A stretch of 64,000 nt of DNA, taken from contig NZ_JACRTG010000010.1 of NCBI RefSeq assembly GCF_014385195.1, forward strand, positions 1 to 64,000. The letters are read 5' to 3'. Positions within the stretch are counted from its first letter, which is position 1, and every line of letters starts with the position of its first letter. Positions 33,245-41,700 of this stretch are shown piece after piece. Under the pieces are notes generated by a model, which saw only the letters and a list, made by a program, of their open reading frames with translations, was not told where the DNA came from and did not search any database. The position numbers were made by a program, and so were the translations under genes. The DNA is from Paratissierella segnis (GTDB lineage Bacteria > Bacillota > Clostridia > Tissierellales > Tissierellaceae).

Positions 33245-34198
33245 CTATATTTCTTCTAATGGTACTTTAACTGAATTGACTGCTTGATTGATAATCCCCA
33301 TGGTATCGTCTACGCTATTATTTCCTCTGGCTATAATCCTGTGATTCAAAATATAGGGTGCCATTTTCTTTATATCTTCCGGGATTATGAAATCCCTTCC
33401 ATTGATTAAAGCATAAGCTTGAGACGCCTTAAACAATGCAATACTTCCCCTAGGACTTACCCCAAGTTCCAAATCCCCTCTTCTTGTTTCATTTATTATA
33501 TCAATTAGATAATTTAATACATCATCATTTGCCTTTACTTCTTTAACTTCGATTAAAAGTTCTTCTAATTCATCTATCCCCACAATAGGCTCTATTGAGT
33601 TCAGAGGGTCATATATATTCTTAAGAATTATTTCCTTTTCTTCTTTCTTCGTTGGATATCCCATTTTTATTCTCATAAAGAATCTATCCAATTGAGCTTC
33701 AGGAAGAGGAAACGTTCCATAGGATTCAATCGGATTTTGCGTTGCTAATACCATAAACGGATTATCCAACTTCCTTGTCACGCCATCTGCAGTAATCTGT
33801 CTTTCTTCCATAGCTTCCAATAGGCTGGACTGAGTTCTGGGAGTTGCTCTGTTTATTTCATCAATTAGGATAATATTGGAAAATATGGGACCCGTCTTAA
33901 ATTCAAAATCTCCGATTTTTTGATTATAAAAATTTATTCCGGTAATATCTGAGGGCAATAAATCCGGTGTAGATTGTATCCTATTGAACGGAAGATTCAA
34001 AGTCTTTGCAAATGCCTTAACCATCATGGTTTTGCCGATTCCAGGAATGTCCTCTAGCAGGACATGCCCCCCGGATAAAAGTGAAACAATTATAAGCTCT
34101 ATAGTTTCTTCTTTACCTATAATCACCTTGGAAATATTTGATATAGTTTTATTTTTAAATTCAACAAATTTTTGCACGTTCAGTTTACTATCTTCCAA
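33245..34198 (-). CDS. MoxR-family AAA ATPase
   Basis: A 317-residue AAA+ ATPase with Walker A GHVLLEDIPGIGKTMM (about 50-65), Walker B IILIDEINRATPRTQ, and the MoxR motifs MEERQITADGVTRKL and FMVLATQNPIESYGTFPLPEAQLDRF. MoxR proteins act as chaperones for maturation of partner complexes containing von Willebrand A folds. TTG start at 34198 after GAAAGGGATGAG. It heads the moxR-DUF58-DUF4129 operon; a TATAAT -10 lies at 34247-34242 on the minus strand. Confidence 0.94.
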   Translation of the reverse strand: MEDSKLNVQKFVEFKNKTISNISKVIIGKEETIELIIVSLLSGGHVLLEDIPGIGKTMMVKAFAKTLNLPFNRIQSTPDLLPSDITGINFYNQKIGDFEFKTGPIFSNIILIDEINRATPRTQSSLLEAMEERQITADGVTRKLDNPFMVLATQNPIESYGTFPLPEAQLDRFFMRIKMGYPTKKEEKEIILKNIYDPLNSIEPIVGIDELEELLIEVKEVKANDDVLNYLIDIINETRRGDLELGVSPRGSIALFKASQAYALINGRDFIIPEDIKKMAPYILNHRIIARGNNSVDDTMGIINQAVNSVKVPLEEI

Positions 34199-34353
34199 AT
34201 TCTCATCCCTTTCTAGTAAGAAATTCCACTTATCTCTTTATATTATAGCAGATTAGATTAATAAAATGTACATAAAACCCTACATTAGCAATCATCCAGT
34301 CATAAATTTATTATTTACCTATATAATATATATATCTATTAAAAGGGTGTGGG

Positions 34354-35430
34354 ATGGTGGATAAAAAGGGTGTATCAACGTTGAAAGTTGCAGGCGCATA
34401 CATTGGAACAGTGGTAGGAGCGGGATTTGCTACAGGCCAGGAAATATTGCAGTTTTTCAATAGATTTGGTGTGATGGGACTGGCCGGACTTGCAGTTACT
34501 ACAACGATGTTTATAGTATTTGGATATATTATCATGGTTTTGGGAAGAAAGCTCAAAGCTCGTTCTCATATGGAAATAATCATGTATTCAGGCGGTAAAA
34601 AAATAGGAGCAGCAATAGACAAGATTGTGACATTCTTTCTTTTATGTTCTTTTATTGCAATGATTTCCGGCACGGGTGCTATGTTCGCACAGCAGTTCAA
34701 TCTGCCCGTAATGTATGGAAATATATTGATGACTGTACTTACTGCTGCAACTGTACTGACAGGAATAGGCGGCGTAATCAACTCCATCAGTTTTATAGTA
34801 CCTTTCACACTGACAGGAGTTGCCGTGATTAGCATTCTTTCGATAGCCCATACTCCGCTAAGCATTATACCGGCAATGCCGCTTATAGGAGAAAACAGAC
34901 TTTTGCCAAATTGGATTTTTGCAGCTATATTGTACGTATCATACAACATCATTCTCTCAGTTGCTGTATTGGGGCCTCTCGGATCTGAAGCCCGTGATAT
35001 GAAAGCTGTAAGAAATGGAGTAATCCTAGGCGGACTAGGTCTTGGACTGGGCTCTCTCATGATATATCTGACATTGTCCGGAAACATCTGGAAAATTGCT
35101 CACGTTGAGATACCCATGATGTATATAGCCGGAAAAATATCCCGCAAGATGCAGTATATTTACTCAGCTGTTCTTATTGCAGAGATTTATACAACTGCAG
35201 TGGGGTCATTTTACGGATTTATATCCAGAATTACAGATCTAGAAAAGCAGTCTATAAGAAGCGGAATAATCGTAGTTGTATCTGCTGCAATTGCTTTGAT
35301 AGCTAGTCAACTTGGCTTTTCAAATCTAGTAAAATATTTATATCCCATTGAAGGCTGTGCCGGTATCCTTCTTTTGATAAGTCTAATTTATTCATGGTTT
35401 TTCACAAGGAGATCAGTAAAATTAAAATAA
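34354..35430 (+). CDS. YkvI-like membrane transporter
   Basis: A 358-residue protein with about ten membrane segments. The N-terminus has VAGAYIGTVVGAGFATGQEILQFF, the unwound first helix of APC/LeuT-fold transporters, and matches the B. subtilis YkvI family, whose substrate is unknown. It is alone on the plus strand. Its codon usage looks richer in GC (GGA, GCC, CTG) than its neighbours, which may indicate transfer. Confidence 0.82.
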   Translation: MVDKKGVSTLKVAGAYIGTVVGAGFATGQEILQFFNRFGVMGLAGLAVTTTMFIVFGYIIMVLGRKLKARSHMEIIMYSGGKKIGAAIDKIVTFFLLCSFIAMISGTGAMFAQQFNLPVMYGNILMTVLTAATVLTGIGGVINSISFIVPFTLTGVAVISILSIAHTPLSIIPAMPLIGENRLLPNWIFAAILYVSYNIILSVAVLGPLGSEARDMKAVRNGVILGGLGLGLGSLMIYLTLSGNIWKIAHVEIPMMYIAGKISRKMQYIYSAVLIAEIYTTAVGSFYGFISRITDLEKQSIRSGIIVVVSAAIALIASQLGFSNLVKYLYPIEGCAGILLLISLIYSWFFTRRSVKLK

Positions 35431-35436
35431 ATTACA

Positions 35437-36069
35437 TCAAAAACTAATAATTCCAAGATGTTCAAGCAATATTTTTAAGCCCATAAGTATCAATATAATA
35501 CCTCCCACAAGCTCAGCCTTAGATTTGAACTGTGCGCCAAATATATTGCCAATTTTTACTCCTATCATGGATAAAACTAAAGTGATGACGCCAATAAGAA
35601 TTACAGCCCGAAGGATGTTAACCTTAAGAAAGGCAAATGATATACCTACTGCCAATGCATCAATACTTGTGGCAATAGCAAGGGGTAACATATCCATAGG
35701 TTTTAGGGAAATTTCTTTCAATTTTGGGCGCTCCCCGTTGGGACATTCTCTATCTGTACACATTTGGACAGGGCATATTCGATCAGGACATCCCTCTTTC
35801 TTAAAACTATCAAAAATCATCTTCCCGCCAATCACCGAAAGGAGTAAAAATGCAATCCAGTGGTCAAATGCCATAATTTTATCTGCAAACTGTGAACCAA
35901 AGAAATAGCCGATTAGCGGCATAACCCCTTGAAATATTCCAAAGTACAGTCCAACAATCAGCTCCTTTTTAAATTCTAATTTCCTCATTGATAATCCTGC
36001 GCAAATTGACACAGCAAATGCATCCATTGAAAGTCCTACAGCAATAATAAGTATTTCCAGCAGTTCCAT
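35437..36069 (-). CDS. mntP: MntP manganese exporter with Cys-rich loop
   Basis: A 210-residue membrane protein. The two related halves carry GLSMDAFAVSICAG (about 13-26) and ATSIDALAVGISFA, with the acidic residues needed for manganese export. The cytoplasmic loop between them contains CPDRICPVQMCTDREC, four Cys spaced exactly five residues apart, which is not part of the E. coli MntP pattern. It is preceded by a yybP-ykoY manganese riboswitch. Start 36069 follows AAAGGAGAATG. Confidence 0.92.
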   Translation of the reverse strand: MELLEILIIAVGLSMDAFAVSICAGLSMRKLEFKKELIVGLYFGIFQGVMPLIGYFFGSQFADKIMAFDHWIAFLLLSVIGGKMIFDSFKKEGCPDRICPVQMCTDRECPNGERPKLKEISLKPMDMLPLAIATSIDALAVGISFAFLKVNILRAVILIGVITLVLSMIGVKIGNIFGAQFKSKAELVGGIILILMGLKILLEHLGIISF

Positions 36070-36099
36070 TTACATTCTCCTTTGTACACAGTCATTTGC

Positions 36100-36192
36100 A
36101 AAATAAAAAAGCTCAAATATCTCTCATACAGCTACATACTTAGATTCCAATAAAAATGAGAATCATCCGTAGCTGTAAAAGTTATACTTGAG
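36100..36192 (-). terminator. riboswitch-controlled terminator before mntP
   Basis: On the minus strand CTCAAGTAT (36192-36184) pairs with ATATTTGAG (36120-36112) with one G-U, then CTTTTTTATTTT. The loop holds a further stem, ACAGCTAC with GTAGCTGT. The 5' arm CTCA is the same sequence that can pair with TGAG in P1 of the aptamer, so metal binding should prevent the terminator and turn mntP on. Confidence 0.8.
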
Positions 36193-36275
36193 TCTCGTTC
36201 TTTAAGACAAACCAGATCTTTCGATCAGCATGTTGATTTGCCACGCTATTTGCGCTAACTACTCCCTCATGAATA
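36184..36275 (-). promoter_or_regulatory. yybP-ykoY manganese riboswitch aptamer
   Basis: On the minus strand the conserved parts appear in order: GAGGGAGTAG at the 5' side, ATCAACATGCTGATC in the metal-binding junction, then GAACGAGACTCA at the 3' side. These match the aptamer architecture known upstream of E. coli mntP and B. subtilis yybP. Placement directly ahead of an MntP gene fits the known role. Confidence 0.88.
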
Positions 36276-36300
36276 TTTACAATCATTTTATACATTTTAA

Positions 36301-36391
36301 CGGAGAGAGAGGGATTTGAACCCCCGGTGCAAGGAATACTTACACAACAGTTTTCGAGACTGCCACCATAAGCCAACTCGGACATCTCTCC
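36301..36391 (-). tRNA. tRNA-Ser (CGA)
   Basis: A class II tRNA with acceptor GGAGAGA / TCTCTCC and a long variable arm. The loop CTCGAAA gives anticodon CGA, reading UCG. The CCA end is not encoded. It stands only 25 bases upstream of the riboswitch on the same strand. Confidence 0.95.
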
Positions 36392-36398
36392 ATAGTAT

Positions 36399-36845
36399 TT
36401 ACTTTTTATCTCTTAAATTCTTGAAGAAATCCTTCAAAACTTTGCTGCATTCATCTTCCAGTACTCCAAAGGTCACATCTACCCTATGATTAAATTTGGA
36501 ATTTCTTATGAGATCCTCCACTGAACCGCAACAACCCATTTTGGGGTCAGTGCTACCTATTACAAGTCTTTTAATCCTAGCGTTCACGATGGCACCTGCA
36601 CACATGGGACAAGGTTCAAGAGTGACATACATTGTACAATTTTCCAATCTCCATCCTCCCAGATACTGACTGGCTTCTTTAATAGCTATAATCTCTGCAT
36701 GGGCAGTAGGATCCTTCAAGGTTTCTCTGAGATTAAAACCCCTGCCTATTATCATATCATTATATACAATAATTGCACCTACAGGTACTTCATAGGTGCA
36801 TGCTTCAGCTAACGCTAAAGCTATCCTCATATAATTTTCATCCAT
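36399..36845 (-). CDS. tadA: tRNA-specific adenosine deaminase
   Basis: A 148-residue deaminase with the zinc and catalytic residues in HAEIIAIKEA (about 49-58) and EPCPMCAGAI. It converts A34 to inosine in tRNA-Arg(ACG). The neighbouring tRNA genes for Ser and Arg are in the same orientation. Start 36845 follows AGGTGAAATT. Confidence 0.93.
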   Translation of the reverse strand: MDENYMRIALALAEACTYEVPVGAIIVYNDMIIGRGFNLRETLKDPTAHAEIIAIKEASQYLGGWRLENCTMYVTLEPCPMCAGAIVNARIKRLVIGSTDPKMGCCGSVEDLIRNSKFNHRVDVTFGVLEDECSKVLKDFFKNLRDKK

Positions 36846-36857
36846 AATTTCACCTAA

Positions 36858-36933
36858 TGGTGCACCCGAGAGGAATCGAACCCCCGCACACGCCTTAGGA
36901 GGGCGCTGCTCTATCCGACTGAGCTACGGGTGC
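36858..36933 (-). tRNA. tRNA-Arg (CCT)
   Basis: 76 nt with encoded CCA. Acceptor GCACCCG pairs with CGGGTGC and the anticodon loop CTCCTAA gives CCT, reading AGG. Immediately upstream of tadA on the same strand. Confidence 0.96.
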
Positions 36934-37061
36934 TTATTTACACCACCTTATTTTATAATATTTTGAGATGGTTGTCAAATATTTAGCCCCATAAATTATT
37001 GTAACCAATTGAGAATATATTCAATATAATATAATGAATAAATAATTAAGGAGGTTTTTTT

Positions 37062-37157
37062 ATGGTTGAAGCTGCAGGATGCAACCGCGAAAGCAACACC
37101 AGCTTATTATTTTTCTTCTTACTTTTAGTGATAATATTTTGCGGAGGAATTTGGTAG
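37062..37157 (+). CDS. YjcZ-like hydrophobic micro-protein
   Basis: A 31-residue protein with a polar start (VEAAGCNRESNTS) and one hydrophobic helix ending CGGIW, in the style of the small sporulation proteins of the YjcZ/YtrI-like group. The ribosome site AAGGAGG is strong and a possible promoter (TTGAGA at 37009, TATAAT at 37030, 15-base spacer) precedes it. The family call is by pattern only. Confidence 0.6.
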   Translation: MVEAAGCNRESNTSLLFFFLLLVIIFCGGIW

Positions 37158-37168
37158 ATAATATTAAA

Positions 37169-37222
37169 AGGGAGGATAAACCTCCCTCTCAGGCTGTTGT
37201 CAAATAAAGTGTCAGCAGCCTG
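37169..37222 (-). terminator. paired hairpins after serS
   Basis: On the minus strand, CAGGCTG/CAGCCTG (37222-37216 with 37196-37190) is followed by AGGGAGG/CCTCCCT (37187-37181 with 37175-37169) and TTTTAAT. The second hairpin is the probable serS terminator; on the plus strand it also follows the micro-protein. Confidence 0.75.
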
Positions 37223-37235
37223 GGTAATATTGATA

Positions 37236-38510
37236 TTATTTTTGCTTGATTGTTTCTAATCCATTTAGATATTTTTTTAATACTTCAGGTACTGTAATAG
37301 ATCCGTCCTCTTGCTGGAAGTTTTCCAATATTGCCGCAAATGTCCTTCCTACTGCCAATCCGGAGCCATTCAATGTGTGTAAAAAGTCTACCTTACCATT
37401 TTCTCTTCTAAATCTAATATTTGCTCTTCTTGCTTGAAAATCCTCAAAATTGCTACAGCTGGAAATCTCTACATATCTTCCGTAACTGGGCATCCATACT
37501 TCCAAGTCATAAGTCTTTGCGGATGAAAACCCTAAATCTCCTGTACTTAACATCACAACTCTATACGGTAAGCCAATTCTCTTTAGGACTTCTTCTGCAT
37601 CGCTTGTTAGTTTCTCTAACTCAGCATATGAGGTATCGGGATGAGAAAACTTAACCAATTCTACCTTATCGAATTGGTGATTTCTAATAAGTCCTCTGGT
37701 ATCTCTCCCGGCAGAACCAGCTTCTTGCCTAAAGCAAGGAGTATATGCAGTATAATATATCGGTAATTCTTTTTCAGCTATTATTTCATCTCTTAATAGA
37801 TTTGTTAACGGAACTTCAGCTGTGGGAATAAGGAAAAAATCTTTGCTTGGCAGATGGAACATTTCCTCTTCAAATTTTGGCAATTGTCCTGTGCCTATCA
37901 TACTGTCCCTATTTACCATAAATGGGGTTGAAAACTCCGTATAATCTTGGTCTTCCGTATGAAGCTCAAGCATAAAATTGATGATCGCTCTTTCAAGCTT
38001 GGAGCCCAATCCTCTAAACAATGTGAATCTAGCTCCTGCAATCTTAGATGCTCTTTCAAAATCAAGAATATTTAAGTTTACTCCCAATTCCCAATGAGGT
38101 TTTGGCTCAAATCCAAATTCCCTTGGCTTCCCCCATTTTCTCATTTCTAGATTATCAGTATCACTGCTGCCCTCTATTACTGAACTATGAGGCGTATTTG
38201 GTATCTGAAGCAACAATTTTTTAAGTTCTTCATCAATTTCTTTTACTTCTTGATCTAATTCTTTTATCTTCTCAGACAAAAGCTTCATTTTTTTAAAGGT
38301 TTCCGAGACGTCTTGACCTTCCTTTTTTAGTCTGGGTATATCTTTAGAAGACTTATTTTGTTCAGCCTTCATCTCTTCAACTTGAACCAATACTTTTCTT
38401 CTTTTTTCATCCAATTCCACTACTTCATCAATTGGAAAATTACCATGCCTCTTTTTCAATGCATTTACTACTTCTTTAGGGTTAGATCTGATACGTCTTA
38501 TGTCTAGCAT
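37236..38510 (-). CDS. serS: seryl-tRNA synthetase
   Basis: A 424-residue class II synthetase. The N-terminal coiled-coil arm (about 25-105) reads the long variable arm of tRNA-Ser. Motif 2 is CFRQEAGSAGRDTRGLIRNHQFDKVE and motif 3 is NGSGLAVGRTFAAILE. No T-box leader was found upstream, although T-box control is common for this gene. Two tRNA-Ser genes occur in the window. Confidence 0.97.
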   Translation of the reverse strand: MLDIRRIRSNPKEVVNALKKRHGNFPIDEVVELDEKRRKVLVQVEEMKAEQNKSSKDIPRLKKEGQDVSETFKKMKLLSEKIKELDQEVKEIDEELKKLLLQIPNTPHSSVIEGSSDTDNLEMRKWGKPREFGFEPKPHWELGVNLNILDFERASKIAGARFTLFRGLGSKLERAIINFMLELHTEDQDYTEFSTPFMVNRDSMIGTGQLPKFEEEMFHLPSKDFFLIPTAEVPLTNLLRDEIIAEKELPIYYTAYTPCFRQEAGSAGRDTRGLIRNHQFDKVELVKFSHPDTSYAELEKLTSDAEEVLKRIGLPYRVVMLSTGDLGFSSAKTYDLEVWMPSYGRYVEISSCSNFEDFQARRANIRFRRENGKVDFLHTLNGSGLAVGRTFAAILENFQQEDGSITVPEVLKKYLNGLETIKQK

Positions 38511-38547
38511 AGATAAAACCTCCCTCTAGTATATTTCAAAATTCGAA

Positions 38548-38628
38548 TCAAAGATACTGATAAAAATTACTTTTACTGTGTAATTCCAATGCCTCTTCTC
38601 TTAAGTTCATAATTTGCCTCTCGTTCAT
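38548..38628 (-). pseudogene. possible malic-enzyme N-terminal remnant
   Basis: A 26-residue frame reading MNERQI then MNLREEALELHSKSN, which resembles the first residues of clostridial malic enzymes (REEALxLH). It stops after only six more residues. A GAGAGGC ribosome site precedes the second Met. It lies in the leader region of serS and may be the relic of a deleted gene; the match is short. Confidence 0.35.
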
Positions 38629-38674
38629 TATTCTCAATGCTTTAACTTATATATTATCACAGTGATAAAAAAGT

Positions 38675-38710
38675 ACAAACAAAAATACAAGGGACGGTAT
38701 AAACCGCCCC
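38675..38710 (-). terminator. terminator of giant-protein gene
   Basis: On the minus strand GGGGCGG (38710-38704) pairs with CCGTCCC (38697-38691) with one G-U, followed by a T-rich tract. Confidence 0.8.
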
Positions 38711-41700
38711 CTAATTTATCAGTAGTTGAATGCTTCCTCCATCATTATAATAACTGAAATTTAATCCTAAATGCTCAACCATAAAATCTACAGGCATATA
38801 AGCTCTTCCTTCTATTATCACAGGCTTGGAAGGCAAATTTACTAAACTGCCATTTATATATGAGTGTTCACTTCCTATATCCATAATAATGGATTTAGTT
38901 TCCCCATACACGACTCCATTTAATAACAATCTCTTGGTACCCGGTCCATTGATTAGACTTACGCTAAAACCTAATTCATCACCTATTGTCTTTACAGGTA
39001 GCAGTATGCTATTATTAATGCTGTCATATATATATAATTTTGTATCCAATGTAACATTCTTGCCTCTTACTACCAATCTAGTATTGGCATTCTTTGTAGT
39101 TTTTAATATATTGGAAAGCTCTGTAATCCTTAATTTACTTTCATAAATTCTAAATGCCGCCGCATCTGAAGTTGGAATACCCGTGGTGGGAATAGTTTTC
39201 TTTAACTCTTTAGTTTTTCCCCATTCCGGCTCTGTAACTCCTATAATCCTTTTATTGTTTGGAAGTGGAGTTGTCGGAATTATGTTCCCGGGCAAATTGC
39301 TTCCGCCGGGTTTGTTGCCGCCTGTTCCGGGTTTATCATTGCCACCGTTTCCGGAACCGCCTCCATTATTTCCTCCCGAGCCCCCGCTACCTTTACCTTC
39401 TATTGCATCTAATCTTGCGTTTAGTTCGTCTATCTTTGCCTTAGTATCCGGTCCATCATTTATTATGATCTTTACCCTTAACCTAGCTATACGGATATAA
39501 CTTTCCAGTTCATCAGAACCACTTCTATACTTTTCTTCCGCTGCCTCCACTGCATTTTCTGCATTTTTTATACGTTCTTCGTTTAATATTCCCTCTTTCT
39601 CCGCTTTGTACATTGCATCTATATCATTTAAAAATCCTGTTAAGGTATCTTTCGCAGCTTTGTTATTGTCACTAATCCAGCCAATAGCCATTTTAGCAGC
39701 AAAAATAACTTTATCAATTTTCTCCTGTTCATTCATCACATTACCTTTTCTTATTGACTCAGCAAGCAAATCAGCCGCATCATTAACTGCCTTCACAGCC
39801 AAATCTATAAGTTCTTGGTCATTATCTGTAATTAATTTACCTTCAATGGCGTTTATGGTATTTAATATTGTTTTTTTAATGTCTTTATTTTTATTATGAC
39901 CTATTCTATCTATTGCTCTTCTGGCAGCAGCAATATCCAATCTAGCTTGAGATTTACCTTGTTCATCTTTTGCCTTATCTACCGAATATGATGCTATATT
40001 TACTAACCTTACAGCTTCCTTTACATCTATATTGTCCTCTGACAACTCTATTTCTTCATTTGCATAGTCTATTTGAGCTAATAAATCCTTTTGGTTGCTT
40101 AATTTCCTAACGGCAGCATTTGCCTTTATAACCTGATTCTTGGCATCATCTATCATTTCATATGCTGCTTTTATTTTGTCAGTTTCATCATCTGCTCCTT
40201 CTATAATTTTAGAAATAAAAGTATTGGTTTCATCAATAATTTTGAATACATCATTTAATGCCTCATTAGCAGCTTTTAAAGCTTCAGTTTCATTGATTTC
40301 TTCTTCTCCTATTGATTGATCCAAATCATCTAATATCTTTTTTAACCTATTATATGAATCTTCTGCCAGATCCTTAAGCTCATCAACAGCAAATCTGGCT
40401 TTTATGCTGTCTGCTGCTATTCTGCTTTCAACTGCCTTTTCTACCAACTTTGTAGCTTCTGCAACCTTCTTTGATATGTCTAATTGGTTTTTTAAATCAG
40501 CAATTATTTTCCCTAAATGTTCAATGATATCTTTATATCTGCCATCTACCTTATTTAAAGCAGTTTCTGCATCCTTCACACTCTTTTCTGTAGGATATGC
40601 TTCTGCTCTGGCAACAGCTGCTTTAGCGTCCTTTGCTATTTGAATAGCATCTAATCGTTTCTGTAAACTTGCTCTAAGTTTTTTATCAGTTACTTTGTCT
40701 ATGGCTTTTTGTGCCTTTTGGATTGTTTCATTACTGGGTTCTGAATCTTTTTTCATTTCACCTTCTGCTTCAAGAACAGCTTCTTCAGCTTCAGTAACCT
40801 TTGCCCCTTCATCTTTTAGATAGTCTTCTATGGCTTTAATCCTACTGCTTATATCACTTATCATACCTTCATATATAGTTTTATCTTCATCTGCAATTTT
40901 TTCAATTATACTTTTAAAATCTTCTAGAGCTGTCCCAGCAGCATTTTTGTTTATCTCATTTCTATTTTTTTCTGCATTTTCCAATACCTTTATAGTTTGT
41001 ACATAGCTTTCAAGTGCTCGGATCCTAGCATTTAGATTTGATATTTTATCTCTGTACTCAGCCTTATTACTAATTGCAGCTACTGCATTCTTAGCTGTCG
41101 TAATATCTTTTGATAGTGTTTTGCTATTATGCAACGCACTTTCTTCAGCATACTTTACTAAATTTTCTGCTATTGAAACTTCCAGAGTTTCTATTTCCTC
41201 AGTTAATTTATCTTTTTCAGTTTGATCTTTAACCAAGTCTATTGCCTTTTTAGCTGCTGTAATATCTTTTGATAGTTTTGTTTCTTCTGCTTTTTTTACT
41301 GCTTCTTTTGCCTTTTTAAGAAGGTCAGCAGCTTCATTTTTTTCTAATTTAGCTCTTAATGCATTAACTCTATCATCAAGACCCGGTTTGTAATCTGGAT
41401 TAATATTTAACAACGCCTTTTCTGCCGCTGTAACGTCCTTCGCTGTTAACGTGCCATTCTCAGCTTTTATTTCCGCATTTTCCACCGTTTGTTTAGCCTT
41501 TATTGCATTGTTTAATTCCTTAATCGTAGCTTGGAATTCTTTTTTTATGTTGCTGGTTGGTAAATTTTTAACTGCTTCTTCAGCTTCTTTTACTGCCAGA
41601 ATATTATCTGATGATAATGTCCCTTCCGTTGTTAAACTAGTTATGGCTTCATTAACTGCTTTCTCCGCATTTTCAATCTTTTTATCAGTATCTATCATAG

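Noticed and set aside
36182..36385. A 67-codon minus-strand frame.
   Set aside because: It lies across tRNA-Ser and the manganese riboswitch, both strong RNA features.
38511..38674. T-box leader before serS.
   Set aside because: No T-box sequence or specifier structure was found in this short region.
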